Shown one piece after another: positions 56,993 through 64,000 of a DNA stretch of 64,000 nucleotides. The notes beneath the pieces are model-generated. The model saw nothing but the letters and a program-made list of their open reading frames with translations. It was not told where the DNA came from and ran no database searches. The position numbers were made by a program, and so were the translations under genes. The stretch's first letter is position 1, and each line of letters opens with the position of its first letter. Source of the DNA: Bradyrhizobium sp. RP6 (GTDB taxonomy: Bacteria; Pseudomonadota; Alphaproteobacteria; Rhizobiales; Xanthobacteraceae); assembly GCF_003837805.1 (NCBI RefSeq), contig NZ_RQIT01000018.1:62001-126000 (forward strand), written 5' to 3'.

Positions 56993-57050
56993 TGTGTTGT
57001 CTGGGACGAAAGGCGCCGTGCTCGCGCCTCTGGGGTCCGGTGCTGCCTCG

Positions 57051-58121
57051 TCAGGATTGACCTTTGGCCGGCCGCTGCGGCGGCCCTTCATAGGCGGCGA
57101 CGATCCGCGCCACGAGTTCGTGGCGGATCACGTCCTCGGCCTTGAAATGAACCTGGGCGATGCCCTCGACGCCGTTCAGGAGGCGGGTCGCCTCGGCCAG
57201 GCCCGAGGTCTGGCCGTTCGGCAGGTCGATCTGCGAGGGGTCGCCCGTCACGATCATGCGGCTGTTCTCGCCGAGACGCGTCAGGAACATCTTCATCTGC
57301 ATGGACGTGGTGTTCTGGGCCTCGTCCAGGATGATGGCGGCGTTGGTGAGCGTGCGGCCGCGCATGAAGGCAAGCGGCGCGATCTCGATCTCGCCGGTCT
57401 GAAGCGCGCGCTCGACGATGCGTGCATCCATGAGGTCGTAGAGCGCATCGTAGATCGGCCGCAGATAAGGATCGACCTTCTCGCGGAGATCGCCGGGCAG
57501 GAAGCCGAGCCGCTCGCCGGCTTCCACCGCCGGACGCGACAGGATGATGCGATCGACCTCCTTGCGCTCGAACAGCTGCGCGGCATGGGCGACGGCGAGC
57601 CAGGTCTTGCCGGTGCCGGCGGGGCCGACGCCGAACACCAGCTCGTGCCGCTTCAGCGCGCGGATGTAGGAGTCCTGCGCGGCCGTGCGCGCGCGCACCG
57701 GGCGCTTGCGCAGGTTGATGCTGTCGAAGGTGGATTTGGCCGATTTGGCGTCGAACTCGAACAGCGAGCCCTGCGCGATCACCGCGCGGATCGCGCCTTC
57801 GACCTCGCCTTGGTCGAGATCCTGTCCCTTCACGGCCTGCGTGTAGAGCATCTCCAGCACGCGCCGCGCGGCGTCGCAGCCGTCGCGGCTGCCGCCAATG
57901 GTGATGTGATTGCCCTTGGAATCGACGACCACGCCGAGCCGCCGCTCGATCTGCGCCAGATGCTGGCCGTAGGGGCCGACCAGGGCGGAAGCGGCGCGGT
58001 TGTCGTCGAAATCGATGACGACCTGGGTCTCGGGCGGAACTTGCATGTCGCGGTCAAATTTGCGGCTGGGAGCGAACGAAGACGAATCCGATGCGCTTTT
58101 GGGCAAGGGTTCAGGCTCCAA
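57051..58121 (-). CDS. phoH: PhoH-like ATPase (YbeZ)
   Basis: P-loop ATPase of 356 residues that works with YbeY in RNA metabolism. Residues 30-110 resemble a KH-like N-terminal region; Walker A is GPAGTGKT (166-173), and Walker B is LDEAQNTT. The first in-frame start, TTG at 58121, overlaps the miaB stop; a second TTG at 58106 is also possible, and an ATG at 58046 would remove part of the N-terminal domain. Operon with miaB and ybeY. Confidence 0.94.
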   Translation of the reverse strand: MEPEPLPKSASDSSSFAPSRKFDRDMQVPPETQVVIDFDDNRAASALVGPYGQHLAQIERRLGVVVDSKGNHITIGGSRDGCDAARRVLEMLYTQAVKGQDLDQGEVEGAIRAVIAQGSLFEFDAKSAKSTFDSINLRKRPVRARTAAQDSYIRALKRHELVFGVGPAGTGKTWLAVAHAAQLFERKEVDRIILSRPAVEAGERLGFLPGDLREKVDPYLRPIYDALYDLMDARIVERALQTGEIEIAPLAFMRGRTLTNAAIILDEAQNTTSMQMKMFLTRLGENSRMIVTGDPSQIDLPNGQTSGLAEATRLLNGVEGIAQVHFKAEDVIRHELVARIVAAYEGPPQRPAKGQS

Positions 58122-59505
58122 TGGCTTGCGATAAAGCGGGCTCGCGCGCGTTGCGCGGCGTCACGAGGTCGCCGAGAAAGCTGTAGCGTTCGAGGCTGTC
58201 GATGCGGACCGGCAGGATTTGTCCGATGATGTGGGGCGAGGCCATCACATGGGCGGGCTGGAGGTACGCTGTGCGGCCGACGATCTGGCCCTCCTTGCGC
58301 GCCGGACGCTCGAACAGCACATCGACCGTTGAGCCAATCAAAGCCTTGTTGAAGGCCGATTGCTGGCTGTCGATCAGTTCCTGGAGCCGCTCCAATCGCT
58401 GGTCCATCTCGGCGGGGGACACCGTCTCCTGCATATCCGCGGCCGGCGTTCCCGGCCGGGCGGAGTATTTGAACGAATAAGCCGCAGCGTAGCCGATTTG
58501 CGTGACAAGCGCGAGGGTGGCGAGAAAATCTTGCTCGCTCTCGCCGGGGAAGCCGACGATAAAATCTGATGAAAAAGCAATATCTTGGCGGGCGGTGCGG
58601 AAACGGTCAATGACGCGCCGGTAATCATCGGCGGAATGTTTGCGGTTCATGGCCGCCAGAATGCGATCCGAGCCCGATTGCACCGGCAGGTGCACGAAGG
58701 GCATCAGGGCACCGAGATCGCGATGGGCTGCAATAAGGCTGTCGTCGACGTCGCGGGGATGGCTGGTCGAATAGCGCAGCCGCGCGATGCCGGGAATCTT
58801 GGCCAGGCGCTCGAGCAGCCGGCCGAGCGGCCAGGTTTTTCCATCCGGCCCGTCGCCGTGATAGGCGTTGACGTTCTGCCCGATCAGCGTGAGCTCGCGC
58901 ACGCCGTTATCGGCGAGCCGCTTCACGTCGTCGACGATCTTCGCCACCGGGCGCGAGACTTCGGCGCCGCGCGTGTAAGGCACGACGCAGAAGGTGCAGA
59001 ACTTGTCGCAGCCTTCCTGCACCGTCACGAACGCGGAAATGCCGCGCGCGCGGATCGCATCGGGCTTCGGCTGGGCCAGGAAGCCGAACTTGTCCGCGGC
59101 GGGAAATTCGGTCTCGATCGCGCGGCCTTCGTCGCCGGCGCGTTTCAAGAGCTCAGGCAGATGATGGTAGCTCTGCGGTCCCACCACGACATCGACGACG
59201 GGCGCGCGGCGCACGATCTCCTCGCCCTCGGCCTGCGCCACGCAGCCCGCCACCGCGATTTTCATCGCGCGGCCTGCACGCGCGGCCTCGTCCTTGGCGA
59301 CGCGCAGACGGCCAAGCTCGGAATAGACCTTCTCCGAGGCCTTCTCGCGGATATGGCAGGTGTTGAGGATGACGAGGTCGGCATCTTCCGCGCTCGCCGT
59401 CTCCACGAATCCTTCCGGAGCCAGCGTGTCCACCATGCGCTGGGCATCGTAGACATTCATCTGGCAACCATATGATTTGATGTGCAGCTTGCGCGGCGGC
59501 GTCAT
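58111..59505 (-). CDS. miaB: tRNA-2-methylthio-N6-dimethylallyladenosine synthase
   Basis: Radical SAM enzyme that adds the methylthio group to i6A37 of tRNA. The 464 residues have the N-terminal [4Fe-4S] cysteines (Cys14 in SYGCQMN, NTCHIREKA, AGCVAQ), the radical SAM triad CDKFCTFC, and a C-terminal TRAM domain. The ATG at 59505 gives MTPPRKLHIKSYGCQMN; a longer frame upstream runs into a dispersed repeat. Confidence 0.96.
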   Translation of the reverse strand: MTPPRKLHIKSYGCQMNVYDAQRMVDTLAPEGFVETASAEDADLVILNTCHIREKASEKVYSELGRLRVAKDEAARAGRAMKIAVAGCVAQAEGEEIVRRAPVVDVVVGPQSYHHLPELLKRAGDEGRAIETEFPAADKFGFLAQPKPDAIRARGISAFVTVQEGCDKFCTFCVVPYTRGAEVSRPVAKIVDDVKRLADNGVRELTLIGQNVNAYHGDGPDGKTWPLGRLLERLAKIPGIARLRYSTSHPRDVDDSLIAAHRDLGALMPFVHLPVQSGSDRILAAMNRKHSADDYRRVIDRFRTARQDIAFSSDFIVGFPGESEQDFLATLALVTQIGYAAAYSFKYSARPGTPAADMQETVSPAEMDQRLERLQELIDSQQSAFNKALIGSTVDVLFERPARKEGQIVGRTAYLQPAHVMASPHIIGQILPVRIDSLERYSFLGDLVTPRNAREPALSQAIGA

Positions 59506-59586
59506 GGAACCCGAAAATGGAGGAGGAGGACGGCCCTCAGATATAGGCTGGAGGGGCGAAAATCCAGCGATTGGGGTCTTGGTCCC

Positions 59587-59681
59587 GTCATTCCGGGGTG
59601 CGACGCAGTCGCGAACCCGGAATCCAGAGGTTTTACTGCGAGATTCCGGGTTCACGCGCGTCGCGCGTGCCCCGGAATGAC
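59587..59681. repeat. Dispersed GTCATTCCGGGG palindromic element, copy 2
   Basis: Arms GTCATTCCGGGG (59587-59598) and CCCCGGAATGAC (59670-59681), identical to those of copy 1 at 11638-11715, with a similar interior (CCCGGAATCCAGAG ... GATTCCGGGTTCACGC). Lies between the HAD gene and miaB. Confidence 0.75.
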
Positions 59682-59695
59682 AGTCCGGGGCAACA

Positions 59696-60376
59696 TCAGC
59701 CCGCCACGGCGTCCGCCGCGACCCGCCGGACCAGCTCGGGCAGCTGATGCATGTCGGCAAAGGTCAGGTCGGCGCCAGCCTGGCGCAGGGTCTCGGCGTG
59801 GCCGTTGCCGCAATGGCTGCCGCCGCAGAAGCCGAACACGGTCATCCCCGCCGCCTGGGCGCCGGCGATGCCGGCCAGGCTGTCCTCGATCACGACGCAG
59901 CGCTCGGGCGGCACGCCCATTTGGCTCGCCGCGAACAGGAACAGGTCCGGCGCCGGCTTGCCGTTCTTCACCTGCGAGGCCGAGAAGATGTTCGGCGCGA
60001 GGCGCTCGTACAGCCCGGTGCTCCCGAGGCTCACGCGCATGCGCGGATGCGAGCCGCTGGAGGCGACACAGACGGCCTGCGTGACGACATCCAGCACGTC
60101 GTGGATGCCGCGGATCGCTTCGAGGTCGGCTTCGAATGCGCGAAACAGCTCGTCCTGGAGATCTCCGTGATAGGCCTCGGGCAGCTTGCGCCCGAGCTCG
60201 GTCTCGATCTCCAGATTGGCCTGTTTTGTCGAGCGGCCGAGGAAGCGCGCGAACACCTGCTCCGACGTGATCGGATAGCCGTGCCGCGTCAGCACGTCCG
60301 CATGCGCCCGGCAGGAGATCACCTCGCTGTCCACCAGCACGCCGTCGCAATCGAAGATGATGAGATCTATCGGCAC
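59696..60376 (-). CDS. HAD superfamily phosphatase
   Basis: About 226 residues of the beta-phosphoglucomutase / phosphatase-like HAD group: motif I IIFDCDGVLVDSE, motif II CVASSGSH, motif III KNGKPAPDLF and motif IV VVIEDSLAG. Substrate unknown, probably a small sugar or nucleotide phosphate. No ATG fits well: GTG at 60376 (VPIDLIIFD) is used, and TTG at 60385, overlapping the fur stop, is the alternative. Confidence 0.88.
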   Translation of the reverse strand: MPIDLIIFDCDGVLVDSEVISCRAHADVLTRHGYPITSEQVFARFLGRSTKQANLEIETELGRKLPEAYHGDLQDELFRAFEADLEAIRGIHDVLDVVTQAVCVASSGSHPRMRVSLGSTGLYERLAPNIFSASQVKNGKPAPDLFLFAASQMGVPPERCVVIEDSLAGIAGAQAAGMTVFGFCGGSHCGNGHAETLRQAGADLTFADMHQLPELVRRVAADAVAG

Positions 60377-60381
60377 TAAAC

Positions 60382-60837
60382 TCAATTCGTCGGCTTGTCG
60401 TCGTCGAGCGGGACGCAATAGAGCTCGAGCCGGTGGTCGACCAGCCGATAACCGAGCTTGCGGGCGATCTCCGCCTGCAGCTTCTCGATCTCCTCCGAGG
60501 TGAACTCGATCACCTTGCCGTCGCGCAGATTGATGAGGTGGTCGTGATGGCTGTCGCGCATCTGCTCGTAGCGCGCGCGACCCTCGCGGAAATCGTGGCG
60601 TTCGATGATGCCGGCATCCTCGAACAGTTTCACGGTGCGATAGACCGTCGAGATCGAGATCTTGTCATCGACCGCGACGCAGCGCCGGTACAGTTCCTCG
60701 ACATCGGGATGATCGATCGCTTCCGCGAGCACGCGGGCGATGACACGGCGCTGCTCGGTCATGCGCATGCCCGTTGCGGCGCAGCGCGCCTCGATATCGG
60801 ACGCCTTGGATGCAGAAGAATGTTTCAGTGTGGTCAT
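60382..60837 (-). CDS. fur: Ferric uptake regulator Fur (Mur-like)
   Basis: Metal-dependent repressor of 151 residues: winged helix (ISISTVYRTVKLFEDAGIIE) and the His-rich metal region ARYEQMRDSHHDHLINL. In rhizobia this protein may answer to manganese (Mur) or iron; in B. japonicum it regulates irr. It closely resembles that protein from memory (MTTLKHSSASKASDIEARCA). The ATG at 60837 is preferred over 60870. Confidence 0.93.
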   Translation of the reverse strand: MTTLKHSSASKASDIEARCAATGMRMTEQRRVIARVLAEAIDHPDVEELYRRCVAVDDKISISTVYRTVKLFEDAGIIERHDFREGRARYEQMRDSHHDHLINLRDGKVIEFTSEEIEKLQAEIARKLGYRLVDHRLELYCVPLDDDKPTN

Positions 60838-60875
60838 AGCGTTGTCTGCCTGGCGGGCGCTTTCTGCCACCGATG

Positions 60876-61361
60876 TTACGACAAGTCACGTCGCATCAGA
60901 AGGGCGTTCAATTGTTCCCCGTTGGGCTGCTTATAGTAGCGATCGCGGCGCCCGACCACCACGAATCCGGTCCGATCGTAGAGCCGCCGCGCCGGCTGGT
61001 TATTTTCCTCCACCTCGAGAAATATCGTGCGCACGCCGCGCCCGGCGAGGTGGCCGAGATGGGTCATCAGCAGCGTGCGGGAGAGGCCGCGGCCGCGATA
61101 AGCCCCGTCCACCGCAATCGAGAGAATTTCCGCCTCGTCGGCGCCGATCCGCGACACCGCAAAGCCGATCGTCTTGTGGCCGAGACGCAAGCGATGCACC
61201 AGCGTGTTGCGCTCGCTGATCATGCTCTCGAACTCGCCCTCGCCCCAGCCGCGCGCGAAGGAGGCGCCGTGCAGCTGCGCGAGCCGCGCGGCATCGCGCA
61301 AGGTCGCGGGCTCGACGACGGCACCGCCGCCGCGCCACCACTCCGACAGCCATCCCATCAT
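60876..61361 (-). CDS. rimI: Ribosomal protein S18-alanine N-acetyltransferase-like GNAT
   Basis: 161-residue GNAT: AEILSIAVDGAYRGRGLSRT (acetyl-CoA loop RGRGLSRT) and the C-terminal ARRLYDRTGFVVVGRR, typical of RimI. RimI acetylates the N-terminus of ribosomal protein S18. It overlaps tsaB by 4 bases; tsaB-rimI pairing is widespread. Confidence 0.9.
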   Translation of the reverse strand: MMGWLSEWWRGGGAVVEPATLRDAARLAQLHGASFARGWGEGEFESMISERNTLVHRLRLGHKTIGFAVSRIGADEAEILSIAVDGAYRGRGLSRTLLMTHLGHLAGRGVRTIFLEVEENNQPARRLYDRTGFVVVGRRDRYYKQPNGEQLNALLMRRDLS

Positions 61362-62053
61362 GAGGTTGCGGCTTGCGCTGCGAGCGGCTTCTGTGCTGCC
61401 GGCTTTGCATCGGGCGCCTTCAGATAGAACGGCCGCGCAGGATTGGTGTCGGGATTGGCCGCCGCACCGAGCCAGGCGATCCAGCCGATATCGGGCGCGG
61501 GCTGCGCGTCGACTGCAACAGGTTGCGGTCCATCCTTCGGCCAGCGATCGGCGAGGATCTTTGCGGCGTTGCCGACCAGATGCGGCGCGCCGAATTGCGA
61601 GGCCGCGATCGCCTCGTCGATGCTGGCGACCTTAGGTCGCACCAGCTGCCTGCCGTCGCCGGCGACAATCTGGAAATAGACGTGATCGTGCCGCGCATCG
61701 ATTGCGGAGAGCACGGGCGCCGCTCCGCTCTGGCCCACGACGGGGGCGGCATAGGCCGACAAGGTGGTCAGGCCGACGGCCGGCCGCTCGGCCGCGAGCG
61801 CAAGGCCGCGCGCCGCCGAAATGCCGACGCGCAGGCCCGTGAAGCTTCCGGGACCGACGGTGACGGCGATGCGATCGAGCGCGGTGAAGGCGAGATCGGC
61901 CGATTGCATCACCCGCGCGACCATCGGCATCAGAGCCTCGGCGTGGCCGCGCTTCATGAGCAGCTGCTCCTGTGCAAGGAGCTCGGCCGATTCGGTGTCG
62001 AGCACGGCCACGGAGCAGGCGTCGAGCGCAGTATCGATGGCGAGGATCAGCAT
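61358..62053 (-). CDS. tsaB: tRNA threonylcarbamoyladenosine biosynthesis protein TsaB
   Basis: Non-catalytic partner of TsaD in t6A37 synthesis. The 231 residues have the ASKHA-type N-terminal domain (MLILAIDTALDACSVAVLD) and the signature TVGPGSFTGLRVGISAARGL. TsaE of the same complex lies 47 kb away in this window, fused to AmgK. ATG at 62053; a large inverted repeat lies just upstream. Confidence 0.96.
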   Translation of the reverse strand: MLILAIDTALDACSVAVLDTESAELLAQEQLLMKRGHAEALMPMVARVMQSADLAFTALDRIAVTVGPGSFTGLRVGISAARGLALAAERPAVGLTTLSAYAAPVVGQSGAAPVLSAIDARHDHVYFQIVAGDGRQLVRPKVASIDEAIAASQFGAPHLVGNAAKILADRWPKDGPQPVAVDAQPAPDIGWIAWLGAAANPDTNPARPFYLKAPDAKPAAQKPLAAQAATS

Positions 62054-62063
62054 GAAAAAGCAA

Positions 62064-62130
62064 ATGGCGAGTGGCGAATGGCGAACAGTCTAGCCGATCG
62101 GAGTTCCATTCGCCATTCGCTACTCGCCAT
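62064..62130. repeat. 22-base inverted repeat between nfu and tsaB
   Basis: ATGGCGAGTGGCGAATGGCG (from 62064, arm to 62085) matches the reverse complement at 62109-62130 at 21 of 22 bases, with 23 bases between. Each arm itself repeats GGCGAATGG-like units. Probably a dispersed element that forms a strong RNA hairpin. Confidence 0.7.
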
Positions 62131-62141
62131 TCGCGCTCTAA

Positions 62142-62711
62142 TCACATCGGCCGGACTTCGACCACGTCGGGCACGAAGTGCTTGAGCAGATTCTGGATGC
62201 CGTGCTGGAGCGTCGCCGTCGATGACGGGCAGCCGGAGCAGGCGCCCTTCATGTTGAGATAGACGATGCCGTCCTTGAAGCCGCGGAAGGTGATGTCGCC
62301 GCCGTCGTTGGCGACCGCCGGCCGCACCCGGGTCTCGATCAGGTCCTTGATCATGTCGACCGTCTCAGCGTCGGCCTCGTCGAAGAACTCGTCCTCGTCG
62401 TCGAGATCGGCGTCGCCTTGCGCCGTGCCGTCGGCAAGCAGCGGCGCGCCCGACATATAGTGCTCCATGATGGCACCCAGGATCGCGGGCTTGAGCTGCT
62501 GCCATTCACCGCTCGCCTTGGTCACGGTGATGAAGTCCGATCCGTAGAACACGCCGGTGACGCCGGGCACGTCGAACAGCTTTTCGGCGAGCGGCGAACG
62601 ACCTGCGGCTTCGCGGCTCGAAAACTCCACGGGGCTGCCGTCGACCACGACGCGGCCGGGAATGAACTTCAGCGTGGCGGGATTGGGGGTGGCTTCGGTT
62701 TGAATGAACAT
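62142..62711 (-). CDS. NifU-like Fe-S scaffold protein (Nfu)
   Basis: 189 residues: an N-terminal Nfu domain (MFIQTEATPNPATLKFIPG) and a C-terminal NifU domain with Cys158 and Cys161 (GACSGC), which carries a [4Fe-4S] cluster for delivery to target proteins. The acidic linker DLDDEDEFFDEADAE joins them. This is the housekeeping Nfu, not the nitrogen-fixation NifU. The ATG at 62711 is used. Confidence 0.94.
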   Translation of the reverse strand: MFIQTEATPNPATLKFIPGRVVVDGSPVEFSSREAAGRSPLAEKLFDVPGVTGVFYGSDFITVTKASGEWQQLKPAILGAIMEHYMSGAPLLADGTAQGDADLDDEDEFFDEADAETVDMIKDLIETRVRPAVANDGGDITFRGFKDGIVYLNMKGACSGCPSSTATLQHGIQNLLKHFVPDVVEVRPM

Positions 62712-62859
62712 GGTTCTCTCCAGACGTCGCCGGTTCAAGGCCGGCGCGTGCCTATCCCCTAGCAGATGGCGACGGGGAACGCACGATCAAGGGCAGGTGG
62801 GTTATTAGCACATAGAAATCAGTGAGTTGGCCCTCCCTGGAGGGTGAGCGGCAGCGCAG

Positions 62860-63354
62860 CTACGACAGCGAATCCACGCTTTGGTCGCTCAACGCGCCCG
62901 AGATGATGGTCACCGGCACCGGGAACGTGCCCAGCTCGTGCGTCAGCAGTGCAACCAGCGGCCCCGGCCCTTCCGCTCCGGGACTGGCGGCGAGCACCAG
63001 CATCGCGATGTCGGGGTCCTCATCGATCACCGCGAGCAGCTGTTCCATCGGTGCGCCCTCCCGGATCACCCGCTCCGGCGTGATTGCGGCGATGCCGTTG
63101 GCCCGGCCGGCGGCGCGGTCGAGCGCTGCCTCCGCCGATTCATGCGCCTCGGCGCGCATGATGTCGGCGACGCCAAGCCATTCCTGACTCTGCTGCTCGG
63201 GCTCGATGATGCGCAGCATCACCACGCCGCCGCCGGCGCGGATCGCCCAGCGGCTGGCATAATAGACCGCGCGATCCCATTCAGCGGTGTCGTCGACGAC
63301 GACGAGGCATTTGGGCTTGTGACCCGGCTCGAAGCAAAGTCGCTTGCTGGTCAT
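62860..63354 (-). CDS. Universal stress protein family
   Basis: 164-residue UspA-like protein (KCLVVVDDTAEWDRAVYYAS; C-terminal LAASPGAEGPGPLVALLTHE, a variant of the ATP-binding glycine loop). Role unclear. Its place between trpS and nfu is conserved in rhizobia. The ATG at 63354 (MTSKRLCFEPGH) is chosen; the longer frame upstream is Arg-rich and not coding-like. Confidence 0.87.
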   Translation of the reverse strand: MTSKRLCFEPGHKPKCLVVVDDTAEWDRAVYYASRWAIRAGGGVVMLRIIEPEQQSQEWLGVADIMRAEAHESAEAALDRAAGRANGIAAITPERVIREGAPMEQLLAVIDEDPDIAMLVLAASPGAEGPGPLVALLTHELGTFPVPVTIISGALSDQSVDSLS

Positions 63355-63443
63355 GCATGTCCCGGCGAGTGCATGGCCGCATGCTGCCACACTCCCTCCC
63401 GCTTGGGGAGAGGAGACGCGATCGGCGCCTGGCGCCGACCGGT

Positions 63444-64000
63444 TTAGCGCCGGCGGATGAAGCCGACGATGTCCTTGGAGAGCTTCATCGTCTCGTCGGC
63501 GATGGCACGGGCCCGGTCGGAGCCGTCGATGAGGATCGCGTCGATATGGCCGGGGTCGGCGACGAGGCGCTTCATCTCGCCGGCGATCGGCGCGAGCTTG
63601 GTGACGCACAGCTCCGCCAGCGCGTTCTTGAAGCTGGAGAACTGGCCGCCGCCGAACTCGCGGAGCACCTCGGCCTTGGAGCGGCCGGAGAGCGCGGCGA
63701 AGATGCCGACGAGATTGTCGGCCTCGGGGCGGGCTTCCAGGCCCTTTTCCTCCGTCGGCAGCGGCTCCGGATCGGTCTTCGCCTTGCGGATCTTCTGCGC
63801 GATGGTGTCGGCGTCGTCGGTGAGATTGATGCGCGAATTGTCGGAGGCATCCGACTTCGACATCTTCTTGGTGCCGTCGCGCAGACTCATCACGCGCGTC
63901 GCCGGGCCCGTGATCAGGGGTTCCGGCAGCGGGAAGAACAGGCCGTCATTGTTTCCTTGCGCGCGAATGGAGTCGCCGAAATCGTTGTTGAACTTCTGCG
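63444..64000 (-). CDS. trpS: Tryptophanyl-tRNA synthetase, 3' part (runs off the window)
   Basis: Only the C-terminal ~185 residues are in view. They include the class I KMSKS motif (TKKMSKSDASDNSRIN) and the end of the Rossmann domain (NNDGLFFPLPEPLITG). The N-terminal HIGH-type motif lies beyond 64000. It charges tRNA-Trp with tryptophan. It appears to be the first of the run trpS-usp-nfu-tsaB-rimI-fur. Confidence 0.94.
   Translation of the reverse strand, partial: QKFNNDFGDSIRAQGNNDGLFFPLPEPLITGPATRVMSLRDGTKKMSKSDASDNSRINLTDDADTIAQKIRKAKTDPEPLPTEEKGLEARPEADNLVGIFAALSGRSKAEVLREFGGGQFSSFKNALAELCVTKLAPIAGEMKRLVADPGHIDAILIDGSDRARAIADETMKLSKDIVGFIRRR

Overview
The window is high-GC chromosomal DNA of an alphaproteobacterium, almost certainly Bradyrhizobium or a very close relative (Nitrobacteraceae). 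The best evidence is a 163-residue Irr with the heme regulatory motif GCPWHDV around Cys29 and a Fur-type hexamer site in its promoter, both as in Bradyrhizobium japonicum. Further support comes from the rhizobial gene order (trpS-usp-nfu-tsaB-rimI-fur ... miaB-phoH-ybeY-corC-lnt) and from several families of dispersed intergenic palindromes. No rRNA, tRNA, CRISPR array, phage or insertion sequence was recognised. This is mostly core genome.

Layout. 1-3.3 kb (+): accD-folC (start/stop overlap) and a metallophosphoesterase. 3.4-21.6 kb (mostly -): LigC-type DNA ligase, trxA, the addAB recombination nuclease, a MurU-like nucleotidyltransferase, a PilZ protein, a TsaE-AmgK fusion, divL (cell-cycle pseudokinase), dut, a coaBC with an added DNA-binding domain, ubiB and ubiE. 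21.7-30 kb: mutM, an orphan ParA, a degenerate trypsin-like protein, moeB, an aldo/keto reductase with a divergent LysR regulator, a 2-hydroxyacid dehydrogenase and an SH3 protein. 30-34.4 kb: irr, then fabA-fabB-fabI and a glutathione transferase. 34.5-39.1 kb: two frameshifted genes, then oxyR divergent from katG. 39.3-49.7 kb (-): the ribosome/transcription cluster rimP-nusA-ylxR-infB-rbfA-truB-rpsO-pnp. 50-64 kb: a DUF2336 gene (+), then on (-) trmB, an M20 peptidase, an XRE regulator, lnt, corC, ybeY, phoH, miaB, a HAD phosphatase, fur, rimI, tsaB, nfu, usp and the 3' part of trpS, which runs off the window.

How the genes connect. Two iron sensors (Irr and Fur) lie 30 kb apart, and the irr promoter carries a recognisable Fur site. 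The N6-threonylcarbamoyladenosine tRNA pathway appears twice (tsaE, tsaB). AmgK and MurU make up a peptidoglycan-sugar salvage pair. ubiB and ubiE overlap, as do lnt and corC.

The most unusual item is coaBC. Its product begins with a FitA/VapB-like ribbon-helix-helix domain, and the short gap directly upstream of the gene holds two 17-bp palindromes of the form TGATWGC-N3-GCWATCA. This suggests a coenzyme A biosynthetic enzyme that may repress its own gene. Other noteworthy structures are a long hairpin in the pnp leader, a promoter followed at once by an intrinsic terminator in the rimP-nusA leader, in-frame 12-bp tandem repeats at the 3' ends of two genes, a trypsin-fold protein lacking its catalytic His, and two neighbouring genes each broken by an apparent one-base loss in a T run.
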